NCBI RefSeq assembly: GCF_009749465.1
Contig: NZ_WBIS01000013.1
Coordinates: 1-54,250, forward strand
Origin: Agromyces terreus
GTDB taxonomy: Bacteria > Actinomycetota > Actinomycetes > Actinomycetales > Microbacteriaceae
DNA length: 54,250 nt
Direction of reading: 5' to 3'
Made by a program: the position numbers and the translations under genes. Shown here piece after piece: positions 25,214 through 33,145 of the stretch; positions within the stretch are counted from its first letter, which is position 1; every line of letters begins with the position of its first letter. The notes below the pieces were generated by a model. That model saw nothing but the letters and a program-made list of their open reading frames with translations, ran no database searches and had not been told where the DNA came from.

Positions 25214-27835
25214 TCAGTGCGTGGTCGAGGGCGCCGCCGTCTCGTCGGCGGCCGGCACGCCGGCCGTTCCAGTGACGACGAGCGCCGGCCCCGCGGCATC
25301 CGCTTCGCCTGCCGCGGTGACGAGGTGGTGGCGACGCTCGAGCGCGGCCCCCTCGACGTCGACGTCGGGCATGATGCGGTCGAGCCACTTCGGGATCCAC
25401 CAGGCCGAACGGCCGAGCAGGTGCATGATCGCGGGCATGAGCAGCATGCGCACGATGAACGCGTCGACGAGCACGCCGAAGGCGAGGCCGAACCCGACGG
25501 AGCGGATCATCGTCGACTCCGAGAAGATGAACCCGCCGAAGACCGAGACCATGATGAGTCCCGCGGCGACGACGACAGAGCGGCCGGCACGCAGACCCTG
25601 CGCCACCGCGAGCCGCGCGGGCGACCCGTGCACGAAGGCCTCGCGCATGCCCGTCGCGAGGAAGAGCTGGTAGTCCATCGCGAGCCCGAACAGGATGCCG
25701 ACGAGGATCACCGGCAGGAAGCTCAGGATCGGTCCGGTGCTGATGCCGAGCGCGTCGGCGCCCCAGCCCCACTGGAACACCGCGACGATCGCGCCGTACG
25801 TCGCGAACAGCGACAGGATGAACCCGCCGGTGGCGACGATCGGCACGAGCAGCGACCGGAACACGAGGATCATGATGAGCAGCGACAGGCCGACCACGAC
25901 GACGAGGTAGAGCGGCAGCACGTCGGCGAGCCCCTCCGAGATGTCGATGTTGATCGCCGCCTGGCCCGCGACGCCGAGTGCGATGTCGCCGTTCACCGGC
26001 GGGAGCGCCCGGAGGTCGCGCACGAGCTGCTCGGTGGAGGCGGCGTTGGGGCCCTCGGCCGGGATCACCTGGAACACGGCGAGCGAGCGGTCGTCGGAGA
26101 CGTCGACGGCCGCGACGGCGACCACGTCGTCCTGTTCGGCGATCGTCGAGGCGATGTCGACCTGGAGCGGCAGCACGTCGTCTTCGGTCGTGCCCTCGGG
26201 GAGTTCGGCGGTCACGAGCAGCGGGCTGTTCGCGCCGGCGACGAACTGCTCCTCGGTGACGGTGAACGCCTCGTAGGCGGCGGAGTCGTGGGGTTCGCTC
26301 GAGCCGTCGGGCAGGCCGACGCGCATCGAGAGCGCCGGGATGGCGACCACGAGCAGCGCCACGATCGCGACGATGCCCGTGAGCACGGCCCGCCAGGTGG
26401 GCATGGCCGTGACGACGGGCGGTTCGTGCCGGTTGCCCTCGCCGAGGTGGGCGCGCACCTTCCGCCGGAGGATGCGCATGCCGAGCAGGCCGAGCAGCGC
26501 AGGTGTGAGCGTCGTGGAGATGAGCACGGCGACCGCCACGGCGACCGCGCCGACCGTGCCCATGAGGCCGAGGAACGGAATGCCGGTGATGTTCAGCGCG
26601 GCCAGTGCGACGATGACGGTCGTGCCGGCGAAGACGACCGCATTGCCCGAGGTGCCGTTCGCGAGGCCGATGGACTCGACGACCTCGGCGCCCTGGAGCA
26701 GCTGCTTGCGGTGGCGGTTGACGACGAAGAGCGAGTAGTCGATGCCGACCGCGAGGCCGAGCATGACCGCGAGCATGGGCGTGACCGAGGCCATGTCGAC
26801 GACGCCCGAGAAGGCGAGCGAGCCGAGGATGCCGACGGCGACGCCGAAGATCGCGGTGACGAGCGGGAGGGATGCCGCGATGACCGAGCCGAGCATCACG
26901 AGCAGCACGATCGCGGCGATGACGAGGCCGACCGCCTCGCCGACGCCGAACAGCTCGGGCACGCCCTGCGAGATGTCGGTCGAGAACGACACCGAGACGC
27001 CCTCGACGGGCTCGGAGAAGTGGTCGATGACCGACTGCTTCGCGTCTTCGGAGAGCTCGAGGCGGGGCACCGTGAACGAGACGTTCGCGATCGCGGTCGA
27101 GCCGTCCTCGGAGACGAGGCGGATGTCGTCGGCGTAGCCGAGGAGCTCCGTGCCGAGCTCGAGCTGCTCGGTGTTGGCGGCGAGCTCGTCGCGGCCGTCG
27201 TCGAGCTTGGCCTGCTCGGCGTCGAGCGTCTCGCGCTGCGCGTCGATCTGGGCCTGCTGCGCGTCGAGCTGCGCCTGCTGGGCGTCGAGCTCGTCGGTGG
27301 GCGCGCCCGCGGCGACGGCCTGCTCGCGGGCCGCGTCGAGCTGCGCCTGCCCGGCGTCGAGCTGGGCCTGGCCCGCGTCGAGCTGCGCCGCGCCCGCGTC
27401 GAGCTGGGCCTGGCCCTCGTCGAGCTGGGCCTGGCCGTCGTCGAGCTGCGTCTGGCCGTCGGCGACCTGTTGCCGCTGGTCGTCGAGCTGCTGCTGCGCC
27501 TCGAACGGGTCGACCACGTCCTCGACGTCGACGAGGTCGGACCGATCGGCGATGAGCGCGCTGATCTCGGCCTGCTGCGTCTCGGTCAGCGCCGATCCGT
27601 CGGTCGTGGTGAAGACGACCGTGCCGGCGCCGCCGCTGTACTCGGGCAGCTCGTCCTCGAGTTCGGCGACGACGTCGCCCGATGCGGTGCCCGGCACGTC
27701 GAAGCTCGTCGTGAGGCCCTTGAAGCCGACGAGGAACCCGCCGACCGCGATGGCCAGCACCACCGTCCAGGCGGCGATGACCACCCAGGCTCGGCGGGCT
27801 GAGAACTTGCCCAGTCGGTACAGCAGCTCGGCCAC
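25214..27835 (-). CDS. MMPL-family RND-type transporter
   Basis: 873-aa exporter of the MMPL (RND) family. TM1 follows the N-terminus (WVVIAAWTVVLAIAVGGFLVG) and two bundles of membrane helices follow, near 320-500 and 665-830, each with the GLAVGIDYSLF / GLAMDYQLFLA signature. The first extracytoplasmic loop (about residues 110-250) is an unusual Gln/Leu/Asp-rich stretch with repeating QLDAGQA heptads, likely a long coiled coil as in mycobacterial MmpL3-like and YhgE/Pip-type proteins. The GTG at 27835 has AGAGGAA 6 nt upstream. A divergent TetR regulator and palindromic sites precede it. The substrate is unknown, probably a lipid or drug. Confidence 0.92.
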   Translation of the reverse strand: MAELLYRLGKFSARRAWVVIAAWTVVLAIAVGGFLVGFKGLTTSFDVPGTASGDVVAELEDELPEYSGGAGTVVFTTTDGSALTETQQAEISALIADRSDLVDVEDVVDPFEAQQQLDDQRQQVADGQTQLDDGQAQLDEGQAQLDAGAAQLDAGQAQLDAGQAQLDAAREQAVAAGAPTDELDAQQAQLDAQQAQIDAQRETLDAEQAKLDDGRDELAANTEQLELGTELLGYADDIRLVSEDGSTAIANVSFTVPRLELSEDAKQSVIDHFSEPVEGVSVSFSTDISQGVPELFGVGEAVGLVIAAIVLLVMLGSVIAASLPLVTAIFGVAVGILGSLAFSGVVDMASVTPMLAVMLGLAVGIDYSLFVVNRHRKQLLQGAEVVESIGLANGTSGNAVVFAGTTVIVALAALNITGIPFLGLMGTVGAVAVAVAVLISTTLTPALLGLLGMRILRRKVRAHLGEGNRHEPPVVTAMPTWRAVLTGIVAIVALLVVAIPALSMRVGLPDGSSEPHDSAAYEAFTVTEEQFVAGANSPLLVTAELPEGTTEDDVLPLQVDIASTIAEQDDVVAVAAVDVSDDRSLAVFQVIPAEGPNAASTEQLVRDLRALPPVNGDIALGVAGQAAINIDISEGLADVLPLYLVVVVGLSLLIMILVFRSLLVPIVATGGFILSLFATYGAIVAVFQWGWGADALGISTGPILSFLPVILVGILFGLAMDYQLFLATGMREAFVHGSPARLAVAQGLRAGRSVVVAAGLIMVSVFGGFIFSESTMIRSVGFGLAFGVLVDAFIVRMLLMPAIMHLLGRSAWWIPKWLDRIMPDVDVEGAALERRHHLVTAAGEADAAGPALVVTGTAGVPAADETAAPSTTH

Positions 27836-27853
27836 GTCGGTTCCTCTCGCCTG

Positions 27854-27901
27854 CGATCGCGTCGCGATCGACCGTGCGAGTATACGAGACGCACCGTCTC
27901 G
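27854..27901 (-). promoter_or_regulatory. MMPL promoter with two palindromes (probable TetR operator)
   Basis: On the minus strand TATACT (27879-27884) is a strong -10. Directly upstream, CGAGACG-CAC-CGTCTCG (27885-27901) is a palindrome sitting between -35 and -10. Downstream in the leader, CGATCGCG-T-CGCGATCG (27854-27870) is a second perfect palindrome. Either could bind the divergent TetR-type protein; the first is best placed to block RNA polymerase. Confidence 0.65.
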
Positions 27902-27953
27902 TCTTGCTGGGAGGATCATGCGAGCGCCGCGCGTGCACCGCCCTCGGCCTGAG

Positions 27954-27959
27954 TACCAT
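27954..27959 (+). promoter_or_regulatory. -10 element (TACCAT), leaderless TetR mRNA
   Basis: TACCAT ends 6 nt before the ATG at 27966; no ribosome-binding site is visible. Confidence 0.45.
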
Positions 27960-27965
27960 GTGCAG

Positions 27966-28538
27966 ATGTCCGAGCATCGACGTGGTCCGGTCCGCAGCGA
28001 GGCCGCGCGGGTCGCGATCCTCGACGCCACGGCCCGCCTCTTCGCGGCGCGCGGCTACGACCACCTCACGATGGAGGGCATCGCGGCCGAGGCCCACGTA
28101 GGCAAGCAGACGATCTACCGGTGGTGGCCGTCGAAGGGCGCGCTCGTCGCCGACTGCCTGCTCGAGGGCCGGCTGTTCCCCGAGGGATTCAGCCCGGCGG
28201 ACACGGGCGACCTTCGCGCCGACCTGATCGCCTGGCTCCGCGGCATCCTCGCGTTCGTCGACCGCGAGGGCGGCGACACGATGGTGCACTCGCTCATCGC
28301 CGCGGCCGGCGACCACCCGAGCGTCGGCGCCCGGCTCTCGGAGCAGCTCGGCGCGAATCCGCTGCTGCGAGCCCGGTTCGAGTCCGCCGTCGCCGCGGGC
28401 CAACTGTCGCCCGATCGGCCGCTCGACGAGCTCGGCGACGCCTTCGTGGGCGCGGTCGTGCTGCGCGCGCTCGGCCGCGCGCCGACCGACGCCGCCGCGG
28501 CCGCCAGGCTCGTCAACGCGGTGCTCGGCCCGGCCTGA
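27966..28538 (+). CDS. TetR-family transcriptional regulator
   Basis: 190-aa TetR-type repressor. The helix-turn-helix spans about residues 30-55 (LTMEGIAAEAHVGKQTIYRWWPSK), and the C-terminal helical domain resembles the TetR_C group with RRAP-type ends. It is divergent from the MMPL gene with palindromes between them, the usual arrangement for a local repressor of an exporter. The start at MSEHRRGP fits the -10 element 6 nt upstream. Confidence 0.93.
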   Translation: MSEHRRGPVRSEAARVAILDATARLFAARGYDHLTMEGIAAEAHVGKQTIYRWWPSKGALVADCLLEGRLFPEGFSPADTGDLRADLIAWLRGILAFVDREGGDTMVHSLIAAAGDHPSVGARLSEQLGANPLLRARFESAVAAGQLSPDRPLDELGDAFVGAVVLRALGRAPTDAAAAARLVNAVLGPA

Positions 28539-28559
28539 CCGACCCGCTCGGTCGCGCGG

Positions 28560-29090
28560 TCAGTCGCGCGGCGCGGGGCTCACCCGCCCGATGAGCGCCG
28601 AGAGCTCGCCGTGCAGGTGCACGAGGTCGTCGACCTCGACGCCGAGCGCGGCGACGACCTGCTCGGGCACGCGCTCGGCCTGCGCGCGCAGCCGTCGCCC
28701 CTCGGGGGTGAGGCGGAGGGCGAGCTGCCGCTCGTCGAGGCTCGACCGCTCGCGGGTGACGTAGCCCGCCGCCTCGAGCCGCTTCACGAGCGGCGACAGC
28801 GTCGCGGGTTCGAGCCGCACGAGCCGGGCCACCTCGCCGAGGGCGCGCGGCTCCTGCTCCCACAGCGCGAGCATGACGAGGTACTGCGGATGCGTCAGCC
28901 CCATCGGCTCGAGGATCGGCTTGTAGACGCCGATCACGAGGCGCGAGGCGACGGCGAGCGCGAAGCAGAGCTGGCGTTCCAGCGCGAGCGGGTCGACGGG
29001 GTCGACATCGACGGAGTCGGCATCAACGAGGTCGACGTCGTCGACGCGGCCGGCGGGCTCGGCGTCAGGGGCATCCGTTCGGTTCGTCAC
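28560..29090 (-). CDS. MarR-family regulator with OhrR-like redox cysteine
   Basis: 176-aa MarR-type winged-helix regulator. An Asp/Val-rich N-terminal extension (about residues 8-35) precedes RQLCFALAVASR, which matches the OhrR motif whose cysteine senses organic hydroperoxides. The winged helix is GEVARLVRLEPATLSPLVKRLEAAGYVTRER. No ohr peroxidase gene is adjacent; the divergent neighbour is a 100-aa unknown protein. The GTG at 29090 lies 8 nt from a symmetric -10 element, so the mRNA is probably leaderless. Confidence 0.88.
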   Translation of the reverse strand: MTNRTDAPDAEPAGRVDDVDLVDADSVDVDPVDPLALERQLCFALAVASRLVIGVYKPILEPMGLTHPQYLVMLALWEQEPRALGEVARLVRLEPATLSPLVKRLEAAGYVTRERSSLDERQLALRLTPEGRRLRAQAERVPEQVVAALGVEVDDLVHLHGELSALIGRVSPAPRD

Positions 29091-29096
29091 AATTCA

Positions 29097-29108
29097 TTAG
29101 TATACTAA
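29097..29108. promoter_or_regulatory. Palindrome TTAGTATACTAA holding two overlapping divergent -10 boxes
   Basis: The 12-bp perfect palindrome contains TATACT on the plus strand (29101-29106, 7 nt before the ATG at 29114) and TATACT on the minus strand (29099-29104, 8 nt before the GTG at 29090). The two starts are only 23 nt apart. Both genes look leaderless and use the same few base pairs as -10. The palindrome also has the form of a MarR operator. Confidence 0.75.
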
Positions 29109-29113
29109 CGTTT

Positions 29114-29416
29114 ATGGCACGAAGAGATGCGGATGCCGCGGGCTCGCCGCCTCCCGCGAGCGAACCGGCCCCACCGCGAGCCCCGCGCACGCCCGCCCGG
29201 CTCAACCCGTTCCTCGGCAAGCCCGGGTTCTACAACCGCTTCAACGCGCTCGTCTACAACTTCACCGGCCCGGCGCAGGTCGGCATCGGCCGCCCCGAGG
29301 CGCCGTACGTGCCGCCGGCCGACCCCCGTTGCCCGCTCTGCGGCGGGGCGATGGACCGGCACCGCATCGACCGCTCGGGCGAGCGCACGCAGGTGCACTG
29401 CCCCGCGAACGCGTAG
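29114..29416 (+). CDS. Small protein with one C-terminal zinc-binding-like CxxC
   Basis: 100 aa. A Pro/Ala-rich disordered start (to ~30) is followed by the conserved-looking LNPFLGKPGFYNRFNALVYN and PAQVGIGRPEAPYVPP, then PRCPLCGGAMDRHRIDR with a CxxC and a last Cys near the end. Metal binding is plausible with C-x2-C plus His and the terminal Cys. No function is recognised. It shares a promoter region with the MarR-type gene and may be controlled by it. Confidence 0.75.
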   Translation: MARRDADAAGSPPPASEPAPPRAPRTPARLNPFLGKPGFYNRFNALVYNFTGPAQVGIGRPEAPYVPPADPRCPLCGGAMDRHRIDRSGERTQVHCPANA

Positions 29417-29480
29417 CCGGGCGCAGGCGCGGGCGCGCGGCATCCGCTCGACCTCGACCTCGACGCCCGACCTCGAGGCG

Positions 29481-30158
29481 TCAGCGCGAGGCCGACGTCG
29501 CCTCGGCGAGCCAGCCCAGCGCACGCGTGACGAGTTCGCGATGCCCGGCCGACTCGTAGGAGCGGTCGTCGTGCCCGAGCGCGTCGTACACGAGGCGCGA
29601 CCGTCCGGACTCGCGCGCCCACACGAGCGGATGCCGCGTGCCGTCCTGCTCGTGCTCGGCGATCGGCTCGATCGTGCCGAGCAGCCGCAGGCCCGTGTAG
29701 CGCTCGTCGAACACGGTGAAGTCGACGAGGCCCTCGGCGACGGCGTGGTCGCCGACGAGATGCACCCGCGTCTCGCCGATCGGCGGATGCCACGACACGT
29801 CGCGCACCCACCGCGCACCCACCGCGCGTTCGTACGCGGGGTAGTCGCGCAGGCTCGCCGCGGCGGCGTGCATCGCGAGGATCCCGATGCCGCGCTGCAG
29901 CGCCCGGTCGAGCGCGGCGGCCGCCTCGACGACCCGTTCGGCGCTCGCCGGCGGCCGGCCCTCGGGGTCGCCCGCGTTCACCACGACGATGCGCACCCCG
30001 TCGTCGAGCACGGCGAGCGCGGCATCCGGATCGTCGGCCACCCGCACCGTCAACCCCGCGTCGCTCGCGAGCCCGGCGAGCGCGTCGCTCGTCTCGGCGA
30101 ACGGATGCCACGGGTCGGCGTAGCGCCCGGCCCCGCTCAGGATCACGACGTCGGCCAC
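29481..30158 (-). CDS. ThuA-like domain protein
   Basis: 225-aa protein with the ThuA/glutamine-amidotransferase-like fold. It starts with ADVVILSGAGRYADPWHPF and contains GIGILAMHAAAASLRDYPAYE and the HPLVWARESGRSRLVYDALGHD region typical of ThuA-like proteins linked to trehalose or sugar-derivative use. The catalytic cysteine of true amidotransferases is absent. The GTG at 30158 is favoured by a GGGGGTGG ribosome-binding site. Starts at 30164 or 30221 are possible but less likely. Divergent from the TPP enzyme gene. Confidence 0.75.
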   Translation of the reverse strand: MADVVILSGAGRYADPWHPFAETSDALAGLASDAGLTVRVADDPDAALAVLDDGVRIVVVNAGDPEGRPPASAERVVEAAAALDRALQRGIGILAMHAAAASLRDYPAYERAVGARWVRDVSWHPPIGETRVHLVGDHAVAEGLVDFTVFDERYTGLRLLGTIEPIAEHEQDGTRHPLVWARESGRSRLVYDALGHDDRSYESAGHRELVTRALGWLAEATSASR

Positions 30159-30188
30159 GGCCACCCCCGATCTTGCGCAACCCCCCGC

Positions 30189-30213
30189 AGGATACGCCCG
30201 CCGCGCGTACGGT
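30189..30213. promoter_or_regulatory. Divergent -10 elements between ThuA-like and TPP-enzyme genes
   Basis: TATCCT on the minus strand (plus positions 30189-30194) points to the ThuA-like gene. TACGGT on the plus strand (30208-30213) points to the TPP-enzyme gene with a leader of about 43 nt and a strong GGGGGAGGA ribosome-binding site. Confidence 0.4.
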
Positions 30214-30262
30214 GGAAGCACGGCGTCGTCCGGCGTCGGGGATCCTCGGGGGAGGACGACGG

Positions 30263-31996
30263 ATGTCGCAGACCATCGCCGAACTGTTCGTGGAGACGCT
30301 GAAGCGGGCGGGGGTGAGCCGCATCTGGGGGCTGCCCGGCGACTCGCTCAACGCATTCACCGACGCACTGCGCCATGACGGCGGCATCCGCTGGCTGCAC
30401 GCCAGGCACGAGGAGACCGCCGCCTTCGCCGCCGCCGCGGATGCCGCCGTGACCGGCGAACTCGCGGTCGTCGCCGGCAGTTGCGGGCCCGGCAACCTGC
30501 ACTTCGTCAACGGGCTCTTCGACGCGCAGCGCAGCCGCGTGCCCGTGCTCGCGATCGCCTCGCACATCCCGTCGTCCGAGATCGGCAGCGGGTACTTCCA
30601 GGAGACGCACCCGCAGGAGCTGTTCCGCGAGTGCAGCGTCTACTGCGAACTCGTCGGCGACCCGTCGCAGCTGCCGTGGGTGCTCGAGATCGCCATGCGC
30701 ACCGCCGTCGAACGGCAGGGCGTCGCCGTCGTGGTCGTGCCGGGCGACGTGTTCTTCCGCGACGCGCCCGCGCGCCGGCCGAGCGCGCCGATCCGCGCGA
30801 CCCGACCCCGCGTGCTGCCCGCTGTCGAGGAGCTGAACGAGGCCGCAGGAGTGCTGAACTCCGCGGCATCCGTCACGATCCTCGCCGGAGCGGGCGTCGC
30901 GGGCGCGCACGACGAGGTCGTCGCGCTCGCCGAACGCCTCCAGGCGCCGATCGTGCACGCGTTCCGCGGCAAGGAGCACATCGAGTACGACAACCCGTAC
31001 GACGTCGGCATGACCGGGCTGCTCGGCTTCGCCTCCGGATACCGCGCCATGGAGAAGTGCGACGCGCTGCTCATCCTCGGCAGCGACTTCCCGTACCGGC
31101 AGTTCTACCCGTCGAAGGCGAAGATCGTGCAGGTCGACCTGCGCGGCGAACAGCTCGGCCGGCGCACGCCGATCGACGTCGGGCTCGTCGGCGACGTGCG
31201 CGAGACCGCGGCCGCGCTGCATCCGCTCATCGCGGCCGACCGCAGCGGCAAGCACCTCGAGTCGAGCCTGAAGCACTACGCCAAGTCCCGCCGCGAGCTC
31301 GACGGCCTCGCCGACGACGACGGCAAGCAGCCGATCCACCCCGAGTACGTGGCGCGCGTCATCGACCGGCTCGCCGACGAGGACGCGATCTTCACCGCCG
31401 ACGTCGGCTCCCCCGTCGTCTGGAGCGCCCGATACCTGCGGATGTCGCGTGCGCGGCGCCTCATCGGATCGTTCACGCACGGGTCGATGGCGAATGCCAT
31501 GCCCCACGCGCTCGGCGCGCAGGGGGCCGCCCCCGACCGCCAGGTCATCGCGCTCGCCGGCGACGGCGGCCTCTCGATGCTCATGGGCGACCTGCTCTCG
31601 ATCAGGCAGAACGACCTGCCGATCAAGATCGTCGTCTTCAACAACTCGTCGCTGAACTTCGTCGAGGTGGAGATGAAGGCGGCCGGCATCGTGAACTTCG
31701 GGACCGAGCTCGTGAACCCCGACTTCGCCGCCGTCGCCGAATCGGTCGGCATCACCGGCATCCGCGTCGAGCACGGCGCCGACCTCGAGGCCGCCCTCGC
31801 CCGCGCGTTCGCCGAGCCGGGCGCCGCCCTCGTCGACGTCGTCGTCGCACGGCAGGAGCTCTCGATCCCGCCGTCGATCACCGCCGAGCAAGTGAAGGGC
31901 TTCTCGCTCTACGCGCTGCGCACCGTCATGTCGGGCCGCGGCGACGAACTGCTCGACCTCGCCGACACGAACGTGTGGCGGCGCATCTTCCGCTGA
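30263..31996 (+). CDS. Thiamine pyrophosphate-dependent enzyme (pyruvate oxidase/PoxB-like)
   Basis: 577-aa TPP enzyme with the three-domain acetolactate synthase/pyruvate oxidase fold. The activating glutamate is in HARHEETAAFAAAA near residue 50. The FAD/nucleotide-binding middle domain includes ILAGAGVAGAHDEV. The TPP/Mg motif is AGDGGLSMLMGDLLSIRQNDLPIKI near 430-455, ending NN. It resembles pyruvate dehydrogenase (quinone) or pyruvate oxidase, which convert pyruvate to acetate or acetyl-phosphate. An acetolactate-synthase-type reaction is less likely since no small subunit is nearby. Confidence 0.88.
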   Translation: MSQTIAELFVETLKRAGVSRIWGLPGDSLNAFTDALRHDGGIRWLHARHEETAAFAAAADAAVTGELAVVAGSCGPGNLHFVNGLFDAQRSRVPVLAIASHIPSSEIGSGYFQETHPQELFRECSVYCELVGDPSQLPWVLEIAMRTAVERQGVAVVVVPGDVFFRDAPARRPSAPIRATRPRVLPAVEELNEAAGVLNSAASVTILAGAGVAGAHDEVVALAERLQAPIVHAFRGKEHIEYDNPYDVGMTGLLGFASGYRAMEKCDALLILGSDFPYRQFYPSKAKIVQVDLRGEQLGRRTPIDVGLVGDVRETAAALHPLIAADRSGKHLESSLKHYAKSRRELDGLADDDGKQPIHPEYVARVIDRLADEDAIFTADVGSPVVWSARYLRMSRARRLIGSFTHGSMANAMPHALGAQGAAPDRQVIALAGDGGLSMLMGDLLSIRQNDLPIKIVVFNNSSLNFVEVEMKAAGIVNFGTELVNPDFAAVAESVGITGIRVEHGADLEAALARAFAEPGAALVDVVVARQELSIPPSITAEQVKGFSLYALRTVMSGRGDELLDLADTNVWRRIFR

Positions 31997-32014
31997 GCCC
32001 GCGCCGGCCCCGGG

Positions 32015-32248
32015 TCAGAACGCGCTCGCGACCCACCAGACGATGATGAACAGGCCCATCGCGACGAACACCAGGCCGACGATGAGGAACACGTTCGAGC
32101 TCGGGCCGCGCGAGCCCGCCCGGTTCACGGTCGCCTGACGCTCGGCCGTGATGGCCTCGGCGATCCACCGCCGTCGCACGACCAGCACGCCGCCGATGAC
32201 GAGCGCGACCACAGCCCATGCGAGGGCGAAGACGAGGCCGGGTTCCAC
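32015..32248 (-). CDS. Small two-helix membrane protein
   Basis: 77 aa. The first hydrophobic helix is LVFALAWAVVALVIGGVLVV (about 5-24), followed by a basic loop (RRRWIAEAITAERQAT), and the second is FLIVGLVFVAMGLFIIVWWV (about 53-72). No family is recognised. It is convergent with the TPP enzyme and follows the siderophore-interacting gene at 56 nt on the same strand. Confidence 0.65.
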   Translation of the reverse strand: MEPGLVFALAWAVVALVIGGVLVVRRRWIAEAITAERQATVNRAGSRGPSSNVFLIVGLVFVAMGLFIIVWWVASAF

Positions 32249-32304
32249 CCCGACAGCCTACCCGCGGCGTGCTCGGGCGTCGGCGCGCTCGGGCCTTGGC
32301 GCCC

Positions 32305-33111
32305 TCAGGCGTCGGCGCCCTCGGCGCGTGCGAATTCGGCCTTCCACTGGCGGAAGGAGTCCTCGGTGCGACCGCGGCGCCAGTACCCCGAGATCGAGAC
32401 CTGGTCGCGCCCCAGCCCGCGCTCCGTGCGCAGGTACGGCCGGACTCCGCGCATGACCTCCTCGGCCTCGCCGTGGACGAACGCGTGCACGCGGCCCTCG
32501 AGCCACTCGATCGAGCGCACGGCCCCCGCGAGGAGCCCCTCGCCGGTGCCGCCGTCGCGGTGCAGGAACACGACCGTGCCGTGCTCGGGCAGCGCGAGCG
32601 AGGGTTCGTGCCCGGCCGAGTCGACGAGCACGACGACCCTGGCCACGGCATCGGCCGGCAGCGCCTCGAGCGCCGCCGAGATCGCCGGGACGGCAGACTC
32701 GTCGCCCGCGAGCAGGTGCCAGTCGGCCCCGGCGTCGGGCCGGTACGCGCCGCCGGGGCCGTTCGCGAGCAGCACGTCGCCGGGCCGAGCGTTCGCGGCC
32801 CACGGGCCGGCGACCCCCTCGTCGCCGTGCACGACGAAGTCGATGTCGAGCGTGCCCGCCGCGACATCCGGATGCAGCGCCGTGTACGTGCGGACGACCG
32901 GCAGGTCTTCGGCGGGCATCGTGGCGCGGAGCTCGCGCACGTCGATCTGCTCGGGGTAGACCACCCCCGGCTTCGGGAACACGAGCTTCAGGTACCGGTC
33001 GGTGAACGGGCTGCCGTCGAACGCCGACAGATCGTCGCCGCGCAGGTGGAGCCTCCGCAGGTTCGGCGTGATCCAGGTGGCGCCCGTCACGGCGAGACGG
33101 ATGGTCGGCAT
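32305..33111 (-). CDS. Siderophore-interacting protein (FAD-linked ferric reductase type)
   Basis: 268-aa SIP/ViuB-family protein. The FAD-binding barrel has VVRTYTALHPD near residue 72, matching the family RxYTxR region with a change at the last residue. The C-terminal part has LLAGDESAVPAISAALEALP near 135-155 and SGYWRRGRTEDSFRQWK near the end, both strong family signatures. It releases iron from imported ferric siderophores in the cytoplasm using NAD(P)H. No siderophore transporter is adjacent. Confidence 0.93.
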   Translation of the reverse strand: MPTIRLAVTGATWITPNLRRLHLRGDDLSAFDGSPFTDRYLKLVFPKPGVVYPEQIDVRELRATMPAEDLPVVRTYTALHPDVAAGTLDIDFVVHGDEGVAGPWAANARPGDVLLANGPGGAYRPDAGADWHLLAGDESAVPAISAALEALPADAVARVVVLVDSAGHEPSLALPEHGTVVFLHRDGGTGEGLLAGAVRSIEWLEGRVHAFVHGEAEEVMRGVRPYLRTERGLGRDQVSISGYWRRGRTEDSFRQWKAEFARAEGADA

Positions 33112-33145
33112 GCTCCCATCACATCACGCCCGGGCACCCCCGACG

